Assembly: GCA_030278955.1 (NCBI GenBank)
Contig: JAOANR010000014.1
Coordinates: forward strand, 19,532,068-19,596,067
From: Hygrophila difformis
Lineage: Eukaryota; Streptophyta; Magnoliopsida; Lamiales; Acanthaceae
DNA: 64,000 nucleotides
Direction of reading: 5' to 3'
Of this stretch, positions 9,535 through 21,563 are shown in pieces. A program made the translations under genes and the position numbers. Below the pieces are notes generated by a model that was not told the origin of the DNA, ran no database searches, and saw nothing but the letters and a program-made list of their open reading frames with translations. The first letter of the stretch is position 1. Each line of letters starts with the position of its first letter.

Positions 9535-11436
9535 ATGAGTCGAGAGGGTGGAAACATTTCCAGGCCACCTTTGCTAGACGGGACGAATTTCTCCTATTGG
9601 AAAACGAGGATGAGGGCTTTCCTTATGGCCATTGATGAAGGTGTTTGGGATGCTGTTGAGACCAAGTTCGAACGCCCCACTGTGGAGGACGATGAAGGTG
9701 TCAAAACACCCAAACCCAAGGACAAATGGACTGCGGAAGAAAAGACCCTATCCTCTATGAACTCCAAGGCTCTTAATGCTATTTTCAATGGAGTCACTGA
9801 AGACCAATACAAGCTTATCTCCGCGTGTGACACGGCGTATGACGCATGGGAAGTACTGGTAAACTCCCATGAAGGTATGGCCTCTGTTAGATCTTCCAAA
9901 TTAATCTCCATTGAATCTCAATTTCATAAACTGGTTATGGATGAGAATGAGAGTATTGTTAGCTATGTTGGTAGAATTCGTGACCTGACCAACCAGGCAC
10001 ATCAACTTGGGAAAACCTATTCCCAACAAGAGTTGGTGAGAAAGATTGTGGGAACCATTCCCGACAGGTTTAACCCCAAGATTGCTGCCCTTGAACTTTA
10101 CAAGGATTACTCCACTATGCAAGTGGATGAACTAATGGGGATACTCCAGTCTTGGGAAATGGATCATTGCAAGGAGGTTGGTGGTAAAAGGATAGCCTTT
10201 AAGGCCGAATCAAAGGTGGTGACTGATAAGGAAGCCGAGATTGACAGTGATCACAGTGATGATGACGAGATCTCCCTTCTCACAAAGAGATTGGCCAGAC
10301 TTCTCAAAAATAAAAAGGGGAAGGAAGGTTTTTCTAGTGGGAAGGGCGATGGATCTAACTCCAGAAGAGATTCCAAAAGGCGATCCAAACCCTATGGCAA
10401 GGATCAACAGTCCGAAGAAAGGCCCAAGGGACCGGAATGCTACGAATGCAGAGGTTTTGGTCACATTAGGGCCGACTGTGGAAATCTAAAGAAGAAGGAT
10501 AAGAAGACCTATCACATCACCTTTAGTGATCATGATGAGGAACCTGAATGCAGTGAGGGAGAATCTGAGCATGGGATTGCTCTCATGGCTCCAGGATCAT
10601 GGGATTCAGACTCATGTTCGGACACTGAGTCACAACACGGTACTGTTTCTAACCCTATGAATAATGACTTCACTAATCATGATTGTGCTCCTCTTAGCAG
10701 CAAAGAAGCAGACAAAATAGAGCGTCTCACAGACCTCTATAATGATGTTTTTGAGAAATTAGAAATTTCCATGACCGAGATAGAAGATTTGCAAAAGATC
10801 AATCAGGACCTTAGAGATGAGGTCGAAAGGCTCCTGGACGAGAACAAAACCTTACTAGCTAAGGCTGAAGCGGTGTCCATCCACGTAACTGAACTGGAGG
10901 CTGGAATTCTCTTTGAAAAAGAGGAAAAGGAGAAGATGTCTACCAAGCATGATTTGGTTACAGTGGAAATCGCTGAACTCCGGGAGAAACTCAGCAAATC
11001 TGAGAAAATTCTGTCGGACATGAATAAAGGGAAGGCCAAACTCGATGACGCTCTAGCTGCTGGAAAATCTCATGGGAACAGGCGAGGTCTTGGGTATAAC
11101 AACTTCAGTACTGCCTCTACATCCAAAGGGAATATCAAGTTCGTGGCAGGAGGACAACTGAGTGACCGAGCACCTTGTCAGAACACGAAGACTGTTTACA
11201 AAAGTCCTAAAGGGTATAACAAAAGGAGGAATTCATTCAGAGGACCTCTCATATGCGACTATTGCAAGTTCAGAGGGCATAAAACCGAACACTGTCGAAA
11301 GATCATCAAGGATCTTCTTGAAGGAAAACCGGTGAGATGGCCTAATGAAGAGCTCAAGAAGAGAATCTTCATAAGGCGTGAATGGGTCACCAAAATCTCT
11401 GCAAGATGTAATGTGGCTCTCCTATCTTCCAGATAA
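9535..11436 (+). CDS. gag: Sirevirus Gag polyprotein
   Basis: The 633-residue frame starts 34 bp after the primer site. Residues 1-230 form the Copia UBN2-type gag domain (L-L-D-G-T-N-F near residue 13, a W-K-T motif after it). A CCHC knuckle starts at residue 302 and a second at residue 574, both with complete C-x2-C-x4-H-x4-C. Residues 390-510 are a Glu/Lys/Leu-rich coiled coil. Gag would form the virus-like particle and bind the RNA. The frame ends at TAA 11434-11436, and pol continues in the same frame directly after it. Length exceeds that of simple Copia Gags, as expected for Sireviruses. Confidence 0.9.
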   Translation: MSREGGNISRPPLLDGTNFSYWKTRMRAFLMAIDEGVWDAVETKFERPTVEDDEGVKTPKPKDKWTAEEKTLSSMNSKALNAIFNGVTEDQYKLISACDTAYDAWEVLVNSHEGMASVRSSKLISIESQFHKLVMDENESIVSYVGRIRDLTNQAHQLGKTYSQQELVRKIVGTIPDRFNPKIAALELYKDYSTMQVDELMGILQSWEMDHCKEVGGKRIAFKAESKVVTDKEAEIDSDHSDDDEISLLTKRLARLLKNKKGKEGFSSGKGDGSNSRRDSKRRSKPYGKDQQSEERPKGPECYECRGFGHIRADCGNLKKKDKKTYHITFSDHDEEPECSEGESEHGIALMAPGSWDSDSCSDTESQHGTVSNPMNNDFTNHDCAPLSSKEADKIERLTDLYNDVFEKLEISMTEIEDLQKINQDLRDEVERLLDENKTLLAKAEAVSIHVTELEAGILFEKEEKEKMSTKHDLVTVEIAELREKLSKSEKILSDMNKGKAKLDDALAAGKSHGNRRGLGYNNFSTASTSKGNIKFVAGGQLSDRAPCQNTKTVYKSPKGYNKRRNSFRGPLICDYCKFRGHKTEHCRKIIKDLLEGKPVRWPNEELKKRIFIRREWVTKISARCNVALLSSR

Positions 11437-14400
11437 AAGGGCAAGAATGCAACTTGGTACTTCGACAGTGGCTGTTCGAGGCACATGACAGGTGATAAAG
11501 ACGTCCTCAAACCATTCAAAGATATTGATGGTGGATCCGTGGTCTTTGGAAACGGCAAAAAGGGTCACCTCTCTGGACAAGGAACTCTCCATGGAGATGG
11601 TCTGCCTAAGCTCAACAATGTCTACTATGTGGAGGGATTGCATGCTAACCTCATTAGCATAAGTCAGCTATGCGATGATGACTTGACTGTATCCTTTAAC
11701 AAAAAATATTGTGAAGTTCTTGACTCTAACAATGTATGCGTCATGAGGGGACTGAGATCTCGGAATGACTGCTATTTACTTGTACAAACTTGCAATTTTG
11801 TGAAAGATGCAGGAAGCTCCCGAAACCTACTCTGGCATGAGAAGTTAGGTCATCTGAACTTCAGAGATCTAATCAAGTTGAGCAGGACAGGAGCTGTTCG
11901 TGGACTTCCAGACCTAAAGAAACATGACTCTGACTTTTGTGAAAATTGTGCCAAAAACAAGCAAACTCGGGTGTCCCATCCTGTGACTGAACACAATGCC
12001 ACAACACACTGTCTGGAACTCCTACACATGGACCTTATTGGGCCAACTGAAATCTCTAGTTTGGGAGGTAAAAGGTACATTTTCGTTTGTGTAGATGACT
12101 TTTCCAGATATACGTGGGTTGATTTTCTCAGGGAAAAGAGCGAAGCGTTCAAGGCCTTTATGAAATTGTGCAATCAAATTATGAACGAAAAGGAGTGCAA
12201 AGTGAAGAGAATTCGTAGTGATCATGGGAAGGAATTTGAGAATCAAGCCTTCGAAGATTACTGTTCCAGCATTGGGATCAAACACGAGTTTTCAGCACCA
12301 AAGACTCCTCGGCAGAATGGAGTAGTGGAGAGGAAGAACCGCACCTTGCAAGAAATGGCACGTGTCATGATGAACTCCAAGAAGGTTCCTGAGTTTCTTT
12401 GGGCAGAAGCAATCAACACGGCGTGCTATATGATAAATCGAGTGTATATCAGGCCTAAAACACTCATGACTCCATATGAATTATGGAAGGGTAAAAAGAC
12501 TTCAATATCATATTTTCACATCTTTGGTTGCAAGTGTTTTGTGCTTAATGACAGGGAACACACCGGAAAGTTCAAAGAGAAAAGTGACGAGGGGATCTTT
12601 GTTGGATACTCAACATCTAGCAAAGCTTTTCGAGTATACAACTCCAGAACCAGAAAGGTAATCGAATCCACAAATGTCATTGTGGAAGACGCACCCAACA
12701 GAGGAACACCAGTCGAATCCCAAGAGGAGGATACAGAGAAAAACACCCAAAGCACTGAACAAAGCCGATCTTCGTCTGAAGACAAGCAGGAAGCCACCAC
12801 AGAGAATGATGAGGCCCAACCCAGTGTTCAAACACCTGTTGGAACACCGGCACAGTCTGAGGTTGCTGCTCCCCAAGTCAGAATCCATCGTAATCACAAT
12901 CCAGACGATGTCATTGGGGACGTTCTTGAAGATCGGAGAACTCGTGTAAAGAAGAAGATCGACTATAGAGAGTTTGCTGGATTACATTGCTTCACCTCAA
13001 GGATTGAACCCTCAAGGGTTGAAGAAGCTCTGCAAGACGAGAATTGGATCAATGCCATGCAGGAAGAGCTTGCTCAGTTCAAAAGGAATGAAGTATGGAC
13101 CTTGGTCGAGCGTCCACATAATATCAACGTCATTGGAACGAAGTGGGTGTTCAAGAACAAAAGTGACGAGAATGGTAATGTTATTCGAAACAAAGCCAGG
13201 CTCGTAGCTCAAGGTTACACCCAAGTGGAAGGAATAGACTACAGCGAGACCTTTGCACCCGTAGCAAGACTCGAAGCTGTGACACTACTCCTTGCCATTG
13301 CATGTTCAATGGGCTTCAAACTCTATCAGATGGACGTGAAGAGCGCCTTCTTAAATGGTTGGTTGAAAGAAGAAGTGTATGTGGAGCAACCCAAGGGCTT
13401 CGAAGATGCAGACTTCCCAGACCATGTCTTTCGGCTAAACAAAGCTCTCTACGGGCTTAAGCAAGCTCCTAGAGCATGGTATGAGAGGCTTTCAAAATAT
13501 CTATTGGAAAATGGATATAGAAGAGGAAGCACAGACAAGACCATGTTCATCAAGGAAGACTCCAAAGGGATCATTGTGGCTCAAGTCTATGTGGATGACA
13601 TCGTGTTCGGATCAACCTCCCATGTGCTCAAGGACAAGTTCATCGAGACTATGGGTAAGGAATTTGAGATGAGTATGGTAGGTGAATTGACATTCTTTCT
13701 TGGTATGCAGGTTACTCAGAGGAAGGAAGGTACCTTTCTGAACCAATCCAAGTATGCCAAAAGCATTGTCAAGAAATTTGGACTGGAGTCCAGTAAACCT
13801 GTCCGAACACCGATTGGAACATCTGATAAGCTTCACAAGGATCCTACAGGGAAGAGTGTTGATCAAAAGATGTACAGAGGGATCATCGGCAGCCTCCTTT
13901 ACCTTGCAGCTAGCAGACCCGACATCAGCTACGCTGTAGGTGTCTGTGCTAGGTACCAAGCAGACCCAAAGGAGTCTCATCTAAAGGCAGCAAAAAGAGT
14001 GATTCGATACATTGCTGGAACATCTGATTTGGGCCTATGGTACTCCAAAGAATCCAACCTTCAATTGATTGGATACACTGATGCAGATTGGGCTGGCAAT
14101 GTTGACGACAGAAAAAGCACCACAGGAGGATGTTTTTATGTTGGAACCAACTTGGTGAGCTGGTATAGTAAGAAGCAGAACTCTATATCTCTCTCCACAG
14201 CAGAGGCGGAGTATATTGCAGCAGGGAGCTGTTGTGCTCAGCTCTTATGGATGAGACAAATGATTAGTGACTATGGGATTGATCAAGACAAGCTGGTGGT
14301 TCTCTGCGACAACATGAGTGCAATAAGCATTTCTAGAAATCCAGTACAACACAGTCGAACCAAGCACATTGATGTTAGACACCACTTTATTCGGGAACTC

Positions 14401-14532
14401 GTGGAAGATGAAGTAGTGTCCCTGGAGTATGTTGGAACACTAGAACAGAACGCGGACATTTTTACCAAAGCTCTTGATGGAGATCGATTTAAAAAGCTGA
14501 GGCGGGAACTTGGCCTATGCACCATAGTCTAA
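11437..14532 (+). CDS. pol: Sirevirus Pol (protease, integrase, reverse transcriptase, RNase H)
   Basis: The frame runs from the codon after the gag stop; the first ATG is at 11485. The protease active-site motif D-S-G lies at 11464-11472, upstream of that ATG, so initiation at 11485 would remove it. Then follow the integrase zinc region (H-x-K-L-G-H, C-E-N-C, about 11835-11950) and the D, D, E core (M-D-L-I-G, S-D-H-G-K-E-F, N-G-V-V-E-R-K). The reverse transcriptase has Y-V-D-D at 13588-13599. RNase H has T-D-A-D-W and S-T-A-E-A-E-Y. All key residues are present. Pol probably depends on read-through or on a non-suppressed gag-pol made by sister copies. Confidence 0.9.
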   Translation, partial: KGKNATWYFDSGCSRHMTGDKDVLKPFKDIDGGSVVFGNGKKGHLSGQGTLHGDGLPKLNNVYYVEGLHANLISISQLCDDDLTVSFNKKYCEVLDSNNVCVMRGLRSRNDCYLLVQTCNFVKDAGSSRNLLWHEKLGHLNFRDLIKLSRTGAVRGLPDLKKHDSDFCENCAKNKQTRVSHPVTEHNATTHCLELLHMDLIGPTEISSLGGKRYIFVCVDDFSRYTWVDFLREKSEAFKAFMKLCNQIMNEKECKVKRIRSDHGKEFENQAFEDYCSSIGIKHEFSAPKTPRQNGVVERKNRTLQEMARVMMNSKKVPEFLWAEAINTACYMINRVYIRPKTLMTPYELWKGKKTSISYFHIFGCKCFVLNDREHTGKFKEKSDEGIFVGYSTSSKAFRVYNSRTRKVIESTNVIVEDAPNRGTPVESQEEDTEKNTQSTEQSRSSSEDKQEATTENDEAQPSVQTPVGTPAQSEVAAPQVRIHRNHNPDDVIGDVLEDRRTRVKKKIDYREFAGLHCFTSRIEPSRVEEALQDENWINAMQEELAQFKRNEVWTLVERPHNINVIGTKWVFKNKSDENGNVIRNKARLVAQGYTQVEGIDYSETFAPVARLEAVTLLLAIACSMGFKLYQMDVKSAFLNGWLKEEVYVEQPKGFEDADFPDHVFRLNKALYGLKQAPRAWYERLSKYLLENGYRRGSTDKTMFIKEDSKGIIVAQVYVDDIVFGSTSHVLKDKFIETMGKEFEMSMVGELTFFLGMQVTQRKEGTFLNQSKYAKSIVKKFGLESSKPVRTPIGTSDKLHKDPTGKSVDQKMYRGIIGSLLYLAASRPDISYAVGVCARYQADPKESHLKAAKRVIRYIAGTSDLGLWYSKESNLQLIGYTDADWAGNVDDRKSTTGGCFYVGTNLVSWYSKKQNSISLSTAEAEYIAAGSCCAQLLWMRQMISDYGIDQDKLVVLCDNMSAISISRNPVQHSRTKHIDVRHHFIRELVEDEVVSLEYVGTLEQNADIFTKALDGDRFKKLRRELGLCTIV

Positions 14533-14915
14533 GTTTCAGACAGGATCTTGGGGATCTCACTTGTCATCTTTAAAAACGGCTAAGTTTTTCTTATATATTT
14601 CAATAAGCCTTATTTTAAGAGATCCCATACTTATTTTAAATTTTTTATTGCAGGAAATTCTATCTCTATCCCTTGGAAACCGGTTGTCCAAATTCTCAAA
14701 GAAGGAAGTTGTTTTCTTAATTAGGTAACCGGCTACCTAGGAGGAATCCTAATGATCACACGCCTCCACTAAAAGGGAAGTTTCCTTTCAAACCTTTGAT
14801 TTTATTTTCTGAAAATTCCCCCCGCGTCTCCATCTCTCTCTATTGCTCCCGCTCTAGGTATTCTTGTCTCTCAAAGAACACTCTACTCCCATACTCCTTC
14901 TCTCTCGCAGGAACA

Positions 14916-17042
14916 ATGGTGACCACAAGGAATAGGAGTTCCAACACTGAGAACTCACCTCTCCCAGCTCGTGGAGGCCCTCGCACTCGAGGAGGAAATC
15001 GCGGAGGGAATCGAGGAGGACCGAGTCGCGGAAGGGGAGGACGTGGCCGTGGCCAGAATCCAACTGAAATTGCTACCTCAAATGATGCTCCGACCACCAT
15101 TGCTACTCCAAAAGTTCCTATCTCCGACCCACTCGACATCCGCGTCGAGATGGCACATGCGATCGAGGAAACTGCCCCGCGTGGTGCCCTAACGCCAACT
15201 CCTCTGGCGCACACTCAATCGGGGGTTGGAACTGCTCTCTCCCATGGGGAAACTGCTCCCAGCACGTCGCCCACATCCGTTGCACCTGTGCCAACCGTCC
15301 AAGTGCCCTTATCAACCCTAGCGGATGCGGCATTGCAACCTCAGAACCCGCCTAAAGGGAAAGGTAATATGGCTTCACAGAAAAACTTGGTTTCTGACAA
15401 TGTTGATGCAGGGAGTTCGATTCCTATATCTGGGCATCAAGTTGGCACTCAACCTGGCCCTCAATCCGTAACCCCTGCTCCTGGCGCTGGCGTGCAAACT
15501 TCCTCGAGTGCCCCTGGTGAATCAGCCAATGTGCCTGGTCATGTTCCAAAGGTTGCTATCAAGAATGCAGGTGGTGGATCATCAGGGAGTTCAGATGATG
15601 GCTCTGAACACTCTTCAGAATCCACTGAGTTGTCTGATGAATCAGACAAGAACGTGGAGATCAATCCTGATGAGGAAGACTCCAGTGGAGACTCGGGAGA
15701 AGAGGAGGCACCTGAGGGCAATCGCAATACCATCTCTGCTGAAGAGTTTCTTAGGCGTGAGGGGCTCACTGAGGATGAATTGAGAAGTGATGATGAAGAG
15801 CAGGTTGTTGCTCACACTGAGGCTGGACGTGAGGGGGAGCAATCTTCTTCATCAGATGGCGTCCCTCTCAGGGCCCTTGCTCGCAAGAAGGCTGCTGTCT
15901 CCAAAGGGAAAAGGAAATCAGATGACACTCCCTCTAGTTCTCAACCTCAGAAGAAGAAGAAGGTCCCCACTAATAGTGTTGAGGAGGATGTTGCTCAGGA
16001 CGAACCCCCTGAGATTGTGGATACCAATCTGGCGTTTAGCTCCAAGTTCTACTCATTGAGCTCTCAGACCTTCTTTGAGACAGTCCTGCGCAAGAGAAAG
16101 CTAAAGCCTGAGGTTGCATTTAAGGGTCCCAAGTGTGATGAGATTGGCTGGACAGAGTACCTTGAGAAAAGGCATCTCCTTCGTTGGGCATCTGAACTCC
16201 CAGGGAGCAAGCAATCTGTGGTAAAGATGTTTTATGCCAACCTTAGAAAGTCAGTCATCGTCCCTGGAAGCAGCTGGTTTGGGCGAGTGTATGTCAAGAA
16301 GCAGCTTGTGCCTCTCACTGCAAAGGATATCTGTGACTTCCTTGGTGTTCCACAGTGTGACTTTGACACTGTATTCAGACCAGGTACTCAGTTCAACAAT
16401 GTCCAGATTGCCAAACTGTTGACTAAGGACAAGGAAAAGAATATCAAAGGCAGAGGCTTGAGATCAGGAAATCCGACCCAGAGGTTCTTTCTGCTCTACA
16501 AGTTCATCTCTTCCAATGTGATGCCTACAGCAAACCACTCAGTTGTCTCGAAGGAGATGTGTCAATTGCTGTTTGCCATTGATGAAAACAAGAAAGAGAT
16601 CAACTATGGGAAGCTTGTTCTAAATCAAATGGTCGATATAGCTGAGAACCTCAAGAAGGACAGCTCTACTCTCATTCCCTTCCCAGCCTTGATCTATGGC
16701 TATCTGGAGTCTGTTGGCATTGATGGACATCCCAAGGAGTTGATGGATACCACCAAAGTGTTCAAGTTCACGGCAAAACTGCAGAACAAGATTCAAGACA
16801 TTCCAGGCCCGGATGGACCTCCTATTCCTCAGACAGCCCTCGATCAACTCAAGGACATGATTGCAGAGCGCCAAGATGCCATCAGGAGGAAGAGAGAAGA
16901 GCTGGATGAAGAAGAGCGTGCCCTTGCTGAGATGGCTAAGCTGCTCCCTGAGGTCTGGGACTCGGATCCTGAGGATGAAGTAACCGAGGCTGCCGCTGAT
17001 TTTTATGCCACCACAGATGAAGATGACTCCTCTCAGGAGTAA
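14916..17042 (+). CDS. Sirevirus env-like protein (putative plant transposon protein domain)
   Basis: 708 codons from the ATG at 14916; the frame is open upstream to 14796, but the ATG at 14916 follows a pyrimidine-rich tract and CAG, resembling a splice acceptor, and has a good context. The N-terminus is Arg/Gly-rich (several R-G-G), followed by a long Pro/Ser/Thr-rich and then acidic Ser/Glu/Asp-rich region, a Lys-rich patch, and a folded domain at about residues 370-590 that resembles the domain called putative plant transposon protein. The C-terminus (about 630-680) is a charged coiled coil. No clear transmembrane helix is seen, so a true envelope role is doubtful. It is in a different frame from pol, 383 bp downstream. 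Confidence 0.75.
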   Translation: MVTTRNRSSNTENSPLPARGGPRTRGGNRGGNRGGPSRGRGGRGRGQNPTEIATSNDAPTTIATPKVPISDPLDIRVEMAHAIEETAPRGALTPTPLAHTQSGVGTALSHGETAPSTSPTSVAPVPTVQVPLSTLADAALQPQNPPKGKGNMASQKNLVSDNVDAGSSIPISGHQVGTQPGPQSVTPAPGAGVQTSSSAPGESANVPGHVPKVAIKNAGGGSSGSSDDGSEHSSESTELSDESDKNVEINPDEEDSSGDSGEEEAPEGNRNTISAEEFLRREGLTEDELRSDDEEQVVAHTEAGREGEQSSSSDGVPLRALARKKAAVSKGKRKSDDTPSSSQPQKKKKVPTNSVEEDVAQDEPPEIVDTNLAFSSKFYSLSSQTFFETVLRKRKLKPEVAFKGPKCDEIGWTEYLEKRHLLRWASELPGSKQSVVKMFYANLRKSVIVPGSSWFGRVYVKKQLVPLTAKDICDFLGVPQCDFDTVFRPGTQFNNVQIAKLLTKDKEKNIKGRGLRSGNPTQRFFLLYKFISSNVMPTANHSVVSKEMCQLLFAIDENKKEINYGKLVLNQMVDIAENLKKDSSTLIPFPALIYGYLESVGIDGHPKELMDTTKVFKFTAKLQNKIQDIPGPDGPPIPQTALDQLKDMIAERQDAIRRKREELDEEERALAEMAKLLPEVWDSDPEDEVTEAAADFYATTDEDDSSQE

Positions 17043-17416
17043 TTGGCTCTTTTGCCATATTGTGATCCAGAGGGGGAGAAAGCTGTGCAATCAAAGATGC
17101 CTGACTCTGGTAAGTGTTTTTGTCTTATGTTCAGTTGCTTTGTTGGACCCTCTTTGTTGGACTCTTATTATTGGACTTGTAGTTTGTTAGTATTGCTTGT
17201 TAGTATTGGACTGGATTATTTGTTGCTGGCTTTATTGGTTTTATTGTACATGCTCCTGTGTTTTTCATGATCATTTTGTACGGAGCATTAGATAGGTTGT
17301 TGGGGATATTGCTATGTAATGGTGGTTGGGATTGGCCATTTTGTTCTTCTTATGTTGTTCACACATCGGAGGATCTTTGATCTTACTGGCTCACATTATG
17401 TCAAAAAGGGGGAGAT

Positions 17417-18366
17417 TGTTAGAACCTCTATTTTTGAGATAATGTGTTCCAATCCGATGTTGAACACTAGGTAGGATCCCACCCCCTTGATCTTATCCGC
17501 ATGTTATTCTTGGGAGCAAATCTTTGGATTGCCTTTCTCGAGCCGGATAAACATTGCCCCGCATGGAAAGGAGCGTACGCCCAACGGTCGTCTGCCATTG
17601 CCTTGCTGGGATCATAGAAGTTTTGGCAAGAGGATCCCCTCATCCGAGTAAGGAAGGAAGCAGCTAAGGAAGGTGGAAGAATTCGAGGGATTGAATAATT
17701 CCCTTCCATAGTGTTAGGATTTCGAACGGCTTTTTAAGAAAGAAAAATGCATTGGTTCATCACTGAGACTATCATTCGAAAATACATTGCAAAAGCCTTC
17801 TTGAGAAATCCTTGAGCAATCTCTTCACCCCATCCGCAAGATTCATCACTTGTGAAGGAGATTGCTACTTGAGTGTTCTTCGGAGTCATCGTGCACATTG
17901 AATCCTTGATCAATTCCGACACCTTAATCAAGGGCAACACTCAAGATCGTGTCAACAAAGATACTACCCTTCATTGCTACATCAAAGGGAGGATCTTTTA
18001 CAGGCTCACTCAAGGGAAACTTGGAGAAGGTGTCTTCAAGGGGTCGAAGCAGAATCGGAGAATTCTCACCAGAAAAGGGAGTTTCTGGTACCATCGATCA
18101 TCCGCTTGGGTGTTGGAGTAAAAGGTTACTGGTTCACTATTGTTCGTGTTGTAACGTGGTGTTCGAACACATAGTGGAACACTCCTGGATTGGTATCCCC
18201 CAGACGTAGGCCTTGGGCCGAACTGGGTCAACAACTCTCTGTTTGTTCTTGTTTATTTACTGCACTTATTTATCTTTAAGCACTAACCTACTAATAAGTT
18301 ATCTAAGTGTGATTGGACAAACAGTGGTTGTTAAGATTCTTAATCTTGACGTATAAGGGACCAACA
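17417..18366 (+). repeat. 3' LTR of Sirevirus (950 bp)
   Basis: TGTTAGAACC to CCAACA, preceded by the polypurine tract and followed by AATAT. It is transcriptionally oriented toward NPF copy 1, on the opposite strand of that gene. Confidence 0.95.
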
Positions 18367-18575
18367 AATATAAAATACGCTGCAAAATAGTTACAAGAAT
18401 GAGACAAACGTAAACGATAAATGCATACGTACACTATTCTTTTACAGGTTTTTGGAGGCCAGATATGTAATGTAGCAGAAATTCGATGCCTCCGGGAAAT
18501 CTGCTTGCACTATGTTCGTACATCATCGTCACGCATACAAACCCTAATTAAGCCCTAAGGCCGGCATCTTCTCCC

Positions 18576-21563
18576 TCAATGCATCGCCATCATTTTCTGA
18601 ATGGCCGCCCTCCGGCGCCTGTACCACGCCGCGCTCAACAGGTACAAGAACAGGTTGATGAACCCCAGCACGGCAAGCAGCCAGTAGAACAGGTCGAGCC
18701 GGCCGTAGTTGATGTTGTCCGCCATCCATCCATTGCCCCGTCCCCCTGAGGTCAGCTTCTTCACCGCCCCCACGAGGAAACTGCTCATAAAGAATCCCAG
18801 AGAGATCGTCGTCAGGAATAGCCCCGTGCTCATCGTTTTCATCGATTTCGGCGATTGCGTGAGGAAGAAATTCAGCTGCCCCGTGTAGATCAAACCCTCA
18901 CCCGACCCCACGATGAAGAACTGCGGGATCAGCACGAATACGCTCAGCGGAACGTTGTACGACGCCCTGTTGGGCATCGATTTGGCCACCGACAGTCTCT
19001 TCATTTCCACCACCGCCGCCGCGCTCATTCCCAGTATCGACATCACTAGGCCGATCGCAATCTTTTGCAGGCTGGAGAAACCTGCGGATGCATCAATTTT
19101 GAATTTTCTTTACATTCTGACCTAATTTAATTTACATTTTAACCTAAAATTTGTAGATACCAACCATGGTTTCCTCTCAATTTCTTCCAAAGGGGTACGA
19201 TTACCCTGTCGTAGAGGCCGAGGGTGAGAAGAATAGCACTGACAAAGAACACGACTAGGGATCCGGAGGGGACTAGGAATTTTCCGGCGTGTCGGTCCAT
19301 GGTGCTCGCTTGCTCGACGGAGAAAGTGATCATTTGGGCGTGTGTTGTCCAGAACATGATCGTTGTGGCCCAAACCGGCAGAAGGCTCAACATCATCTTC
19401 ACTTCCTCGATATGCGTCACCGTGCAGAGCTTCCACGGATTTGGACCCGAGCTATTTCTCAAGTCTCCATCGGCAATAATCGCCGCCCTGTCTAGGAATC
19501 TACACAAAAAGATTGCACCTTTTTTGAGTTGATGAATCTTTTTTCTTTGAATGTTTATAGATTTCGATTAAATTGCGTGAATTTCTTTGTGAATAAAAAA
19601 CTCTGATGTCCCATATTTTTTTTTGTTTTTCCAATCCATCCCATTAAATTTGAATTAACCAAATTCATTTGGTAAGTATGCTAATTTTAGCACAATTCAT
19701 CACACTCAACCCCTAATGACAATTAATGCTGACAATCTTAGACACACTAATTCGCCGTCACGTCAACATTAATTGCCATTAGGTATAAATGAGATGAATT
19801 GAGCTAAGATTAACATAATTACCGAATGAGGGTCGGGTTAATTCGTTTTTATGGGACAGTTAGATAAAATAAACAAAAACTTATGGACCCTTATGGTTTT
19901 TTTTTTTTTTCATTTCTTTGTACTCACTGGAATTGCTTGGTGTGATTGATCCTTGCAGACGGTGGACTGTCCTCGTACAGCGTGCTGGGATCATCGGGAT
20001 GACTCATGTTGAATTTCCTTATTGCAGCCACGAAGACTTGTAGGGTTTGAACAAGGGGACTTCCCGAGCATTTCTTGTAGCGGTAGCGTTTGGTGCCTGA
20101 ATAGAAGATGATAATGGCGATAATCATGGTGATTGAGCAGATGCCGTATCCTATGCTCCGGCCGATTTCGTCTTGAATGTAGACTAGGATTGTGACGGCT
20201 ACCAGTGTGCCGATGCTGATGAAGAAGAAGAATCGGTGGAAAAAATTGGTCATCTGTGTGTTCTCCTTTTCGTCCTTCTCGTCGAACTGATCGGTGCCGA
20301 AGCCGGAAACGCTGGACTTGAGGCCTCCGGTGCCGAGAGCCATGACGTACAGGGAAAGATAGAGCATCCCCATTTGGAAGTCATTTGCTGGTTGGCAGTT
20401 GACGCCGCCGGGGCTGTGGCAAGGCGGTGGGTGAAGCTGCTTCAGCGATGCGGTGATCGCCAATAAGATAGTTCCCTGCACCAAATTAGGGCAGGAGTTG
20501 TGGTCAAAAGAACTTACAAGAATGAGATCTCAGCTTACATATATATATATATATATCAAAGTCATGAATACAATAAGGTTGTGTTTAATTTGTTGGGTGG
20601 ATTAATTTGATAGATTAGTCAAAATTAATCATATGTTTACTTTAAAGTGTTAGGGTCTTAGCTTTGGGATCGATGGTAGTGTATATTTTGTGTATGAAGA
20701 ATGTACTGGTCGGGTGGATTTTATGATGACAAATGTGATAATGTGCTGTCCCATATGGATTTTGTGATGTTTTATGACGTTGATATCCGATCCGGATATA
20801 GTTTTTATGGCGCATTCAATATATGCCTCACATAATCTTATGCTCGCATCACATAATTCACTCTCCCAATACAATGCATGTGCATATATTAGAATTATGC
20901 TCCGCAACTGGATTAGAACAAATCTTTTAAAGAAAATATGTGCCGAATTAAAAGTATGCCATCACAAGAGTTTAGTCTCACCATTGTTTGTATGATGGCA
21001 AAAACGACGATTGTCTTGTATCGTCCGAGGAAGGTGTCTGCAACGAAGCCGCCAAAGAGGGACAAGATATAGCATGTGCCCATGAAGTCGGTAACGATGT
21101 TGGCGGAGGTGGAGCTGGGGAGATGCATCACATAATGTAAATAGGTCACCAGGTTAACCGATATCCCCATCGTTGAAAGTCTTTCGGAAATCTCAATCCC
21201 TTTTTCAAAAGAAGAAAGAAAAGAATCAAATATATGTCACACATGTAAGATTCTGTAATTAAGAAGAAATGAACATCTATCTTGTTAGGAAAAAATTCAA
21301 TTCTGCAAAAAGAAAAGGGACATGATAATAAGAATGTTTAAGGATATTAAAAGGGGAAATTAAAGAAGAAAACCTAGAATGAGGGCAGCTTGGACCCAAC
21401 CACCAGTCTTGGTCTTGTCAGCAGGGAAACCCTTGTAATCCACTGCATCTGTTACAATCTGACTCCTCTTTACATCATCACCCTGCAAGAATATGAAACC
21501 AAAATAGTTTAATTTCCAATATATGATCGGTATGTTATCTATGGAAAAATTATTAATTACCAT
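18576..21563 (-). CDS. NPF6.3-like: NPF6.3/CHL1-like nitrate transporter, copy 1 (keeps nitrate-site His)
   Basis: Proton-coupled major-facilitator transporter of the NRT1/PTR family, expected at the plasma membrane. Exons on the minus strand: 21561-21563 (ATG only), 21374-21482, 20982-21199, 19928-20475, 19165-19499, 18576-19081; 572 aa, all introns GT-AG. Visible signatures: the E-x-x-E-R proton-coupling motif (E40, E43, R44), the G-R-Y-K-T segment whose Thr matches the regulatory Thr101 of Arabidopsis CHL1, about 12 hydrophobic segments with a charged central loop, His346 in W-T-T-H-A-Q (codon 19340-19342) matching CHL1 His356, and S-P-K-S-M-K matching the Pro492 region. The start is chosen because the second exon has no in-frame ATG before the conserved domain. 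Which NPF6 member it is remains open. Confidence 0.9.

Larger units (their letters stand above)
8539..18366 (+). mobile_element. Young Sirevirus-type (Copia) LTR retrotransposon with env-like ORF
   Basis: The element is 9828 bp, flanked by AATAT at 8534-8538 and 18367-18371. Order: 5' LTR, primer site TGGTATCAGAGC (9490-9501), gag, pol with Copia order (protease, integrase, reverse transcriptase, RNase H), env-like ORF, non-coding 3' stretch, polypurine tract AAAAAGGGGGAGA (17403-17415), 3' LTR. Large LTRs, a long gag, an env-like ORF after pol and this polypurine tract are hallmarks of Sireviruses (SIRE/Maximus). The LTRs differ by about one substitution and one indel, so insertion was very recent. 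It lies about 210 bp beyond the stop codon of NPF copy 1. Confidence 0.95.
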
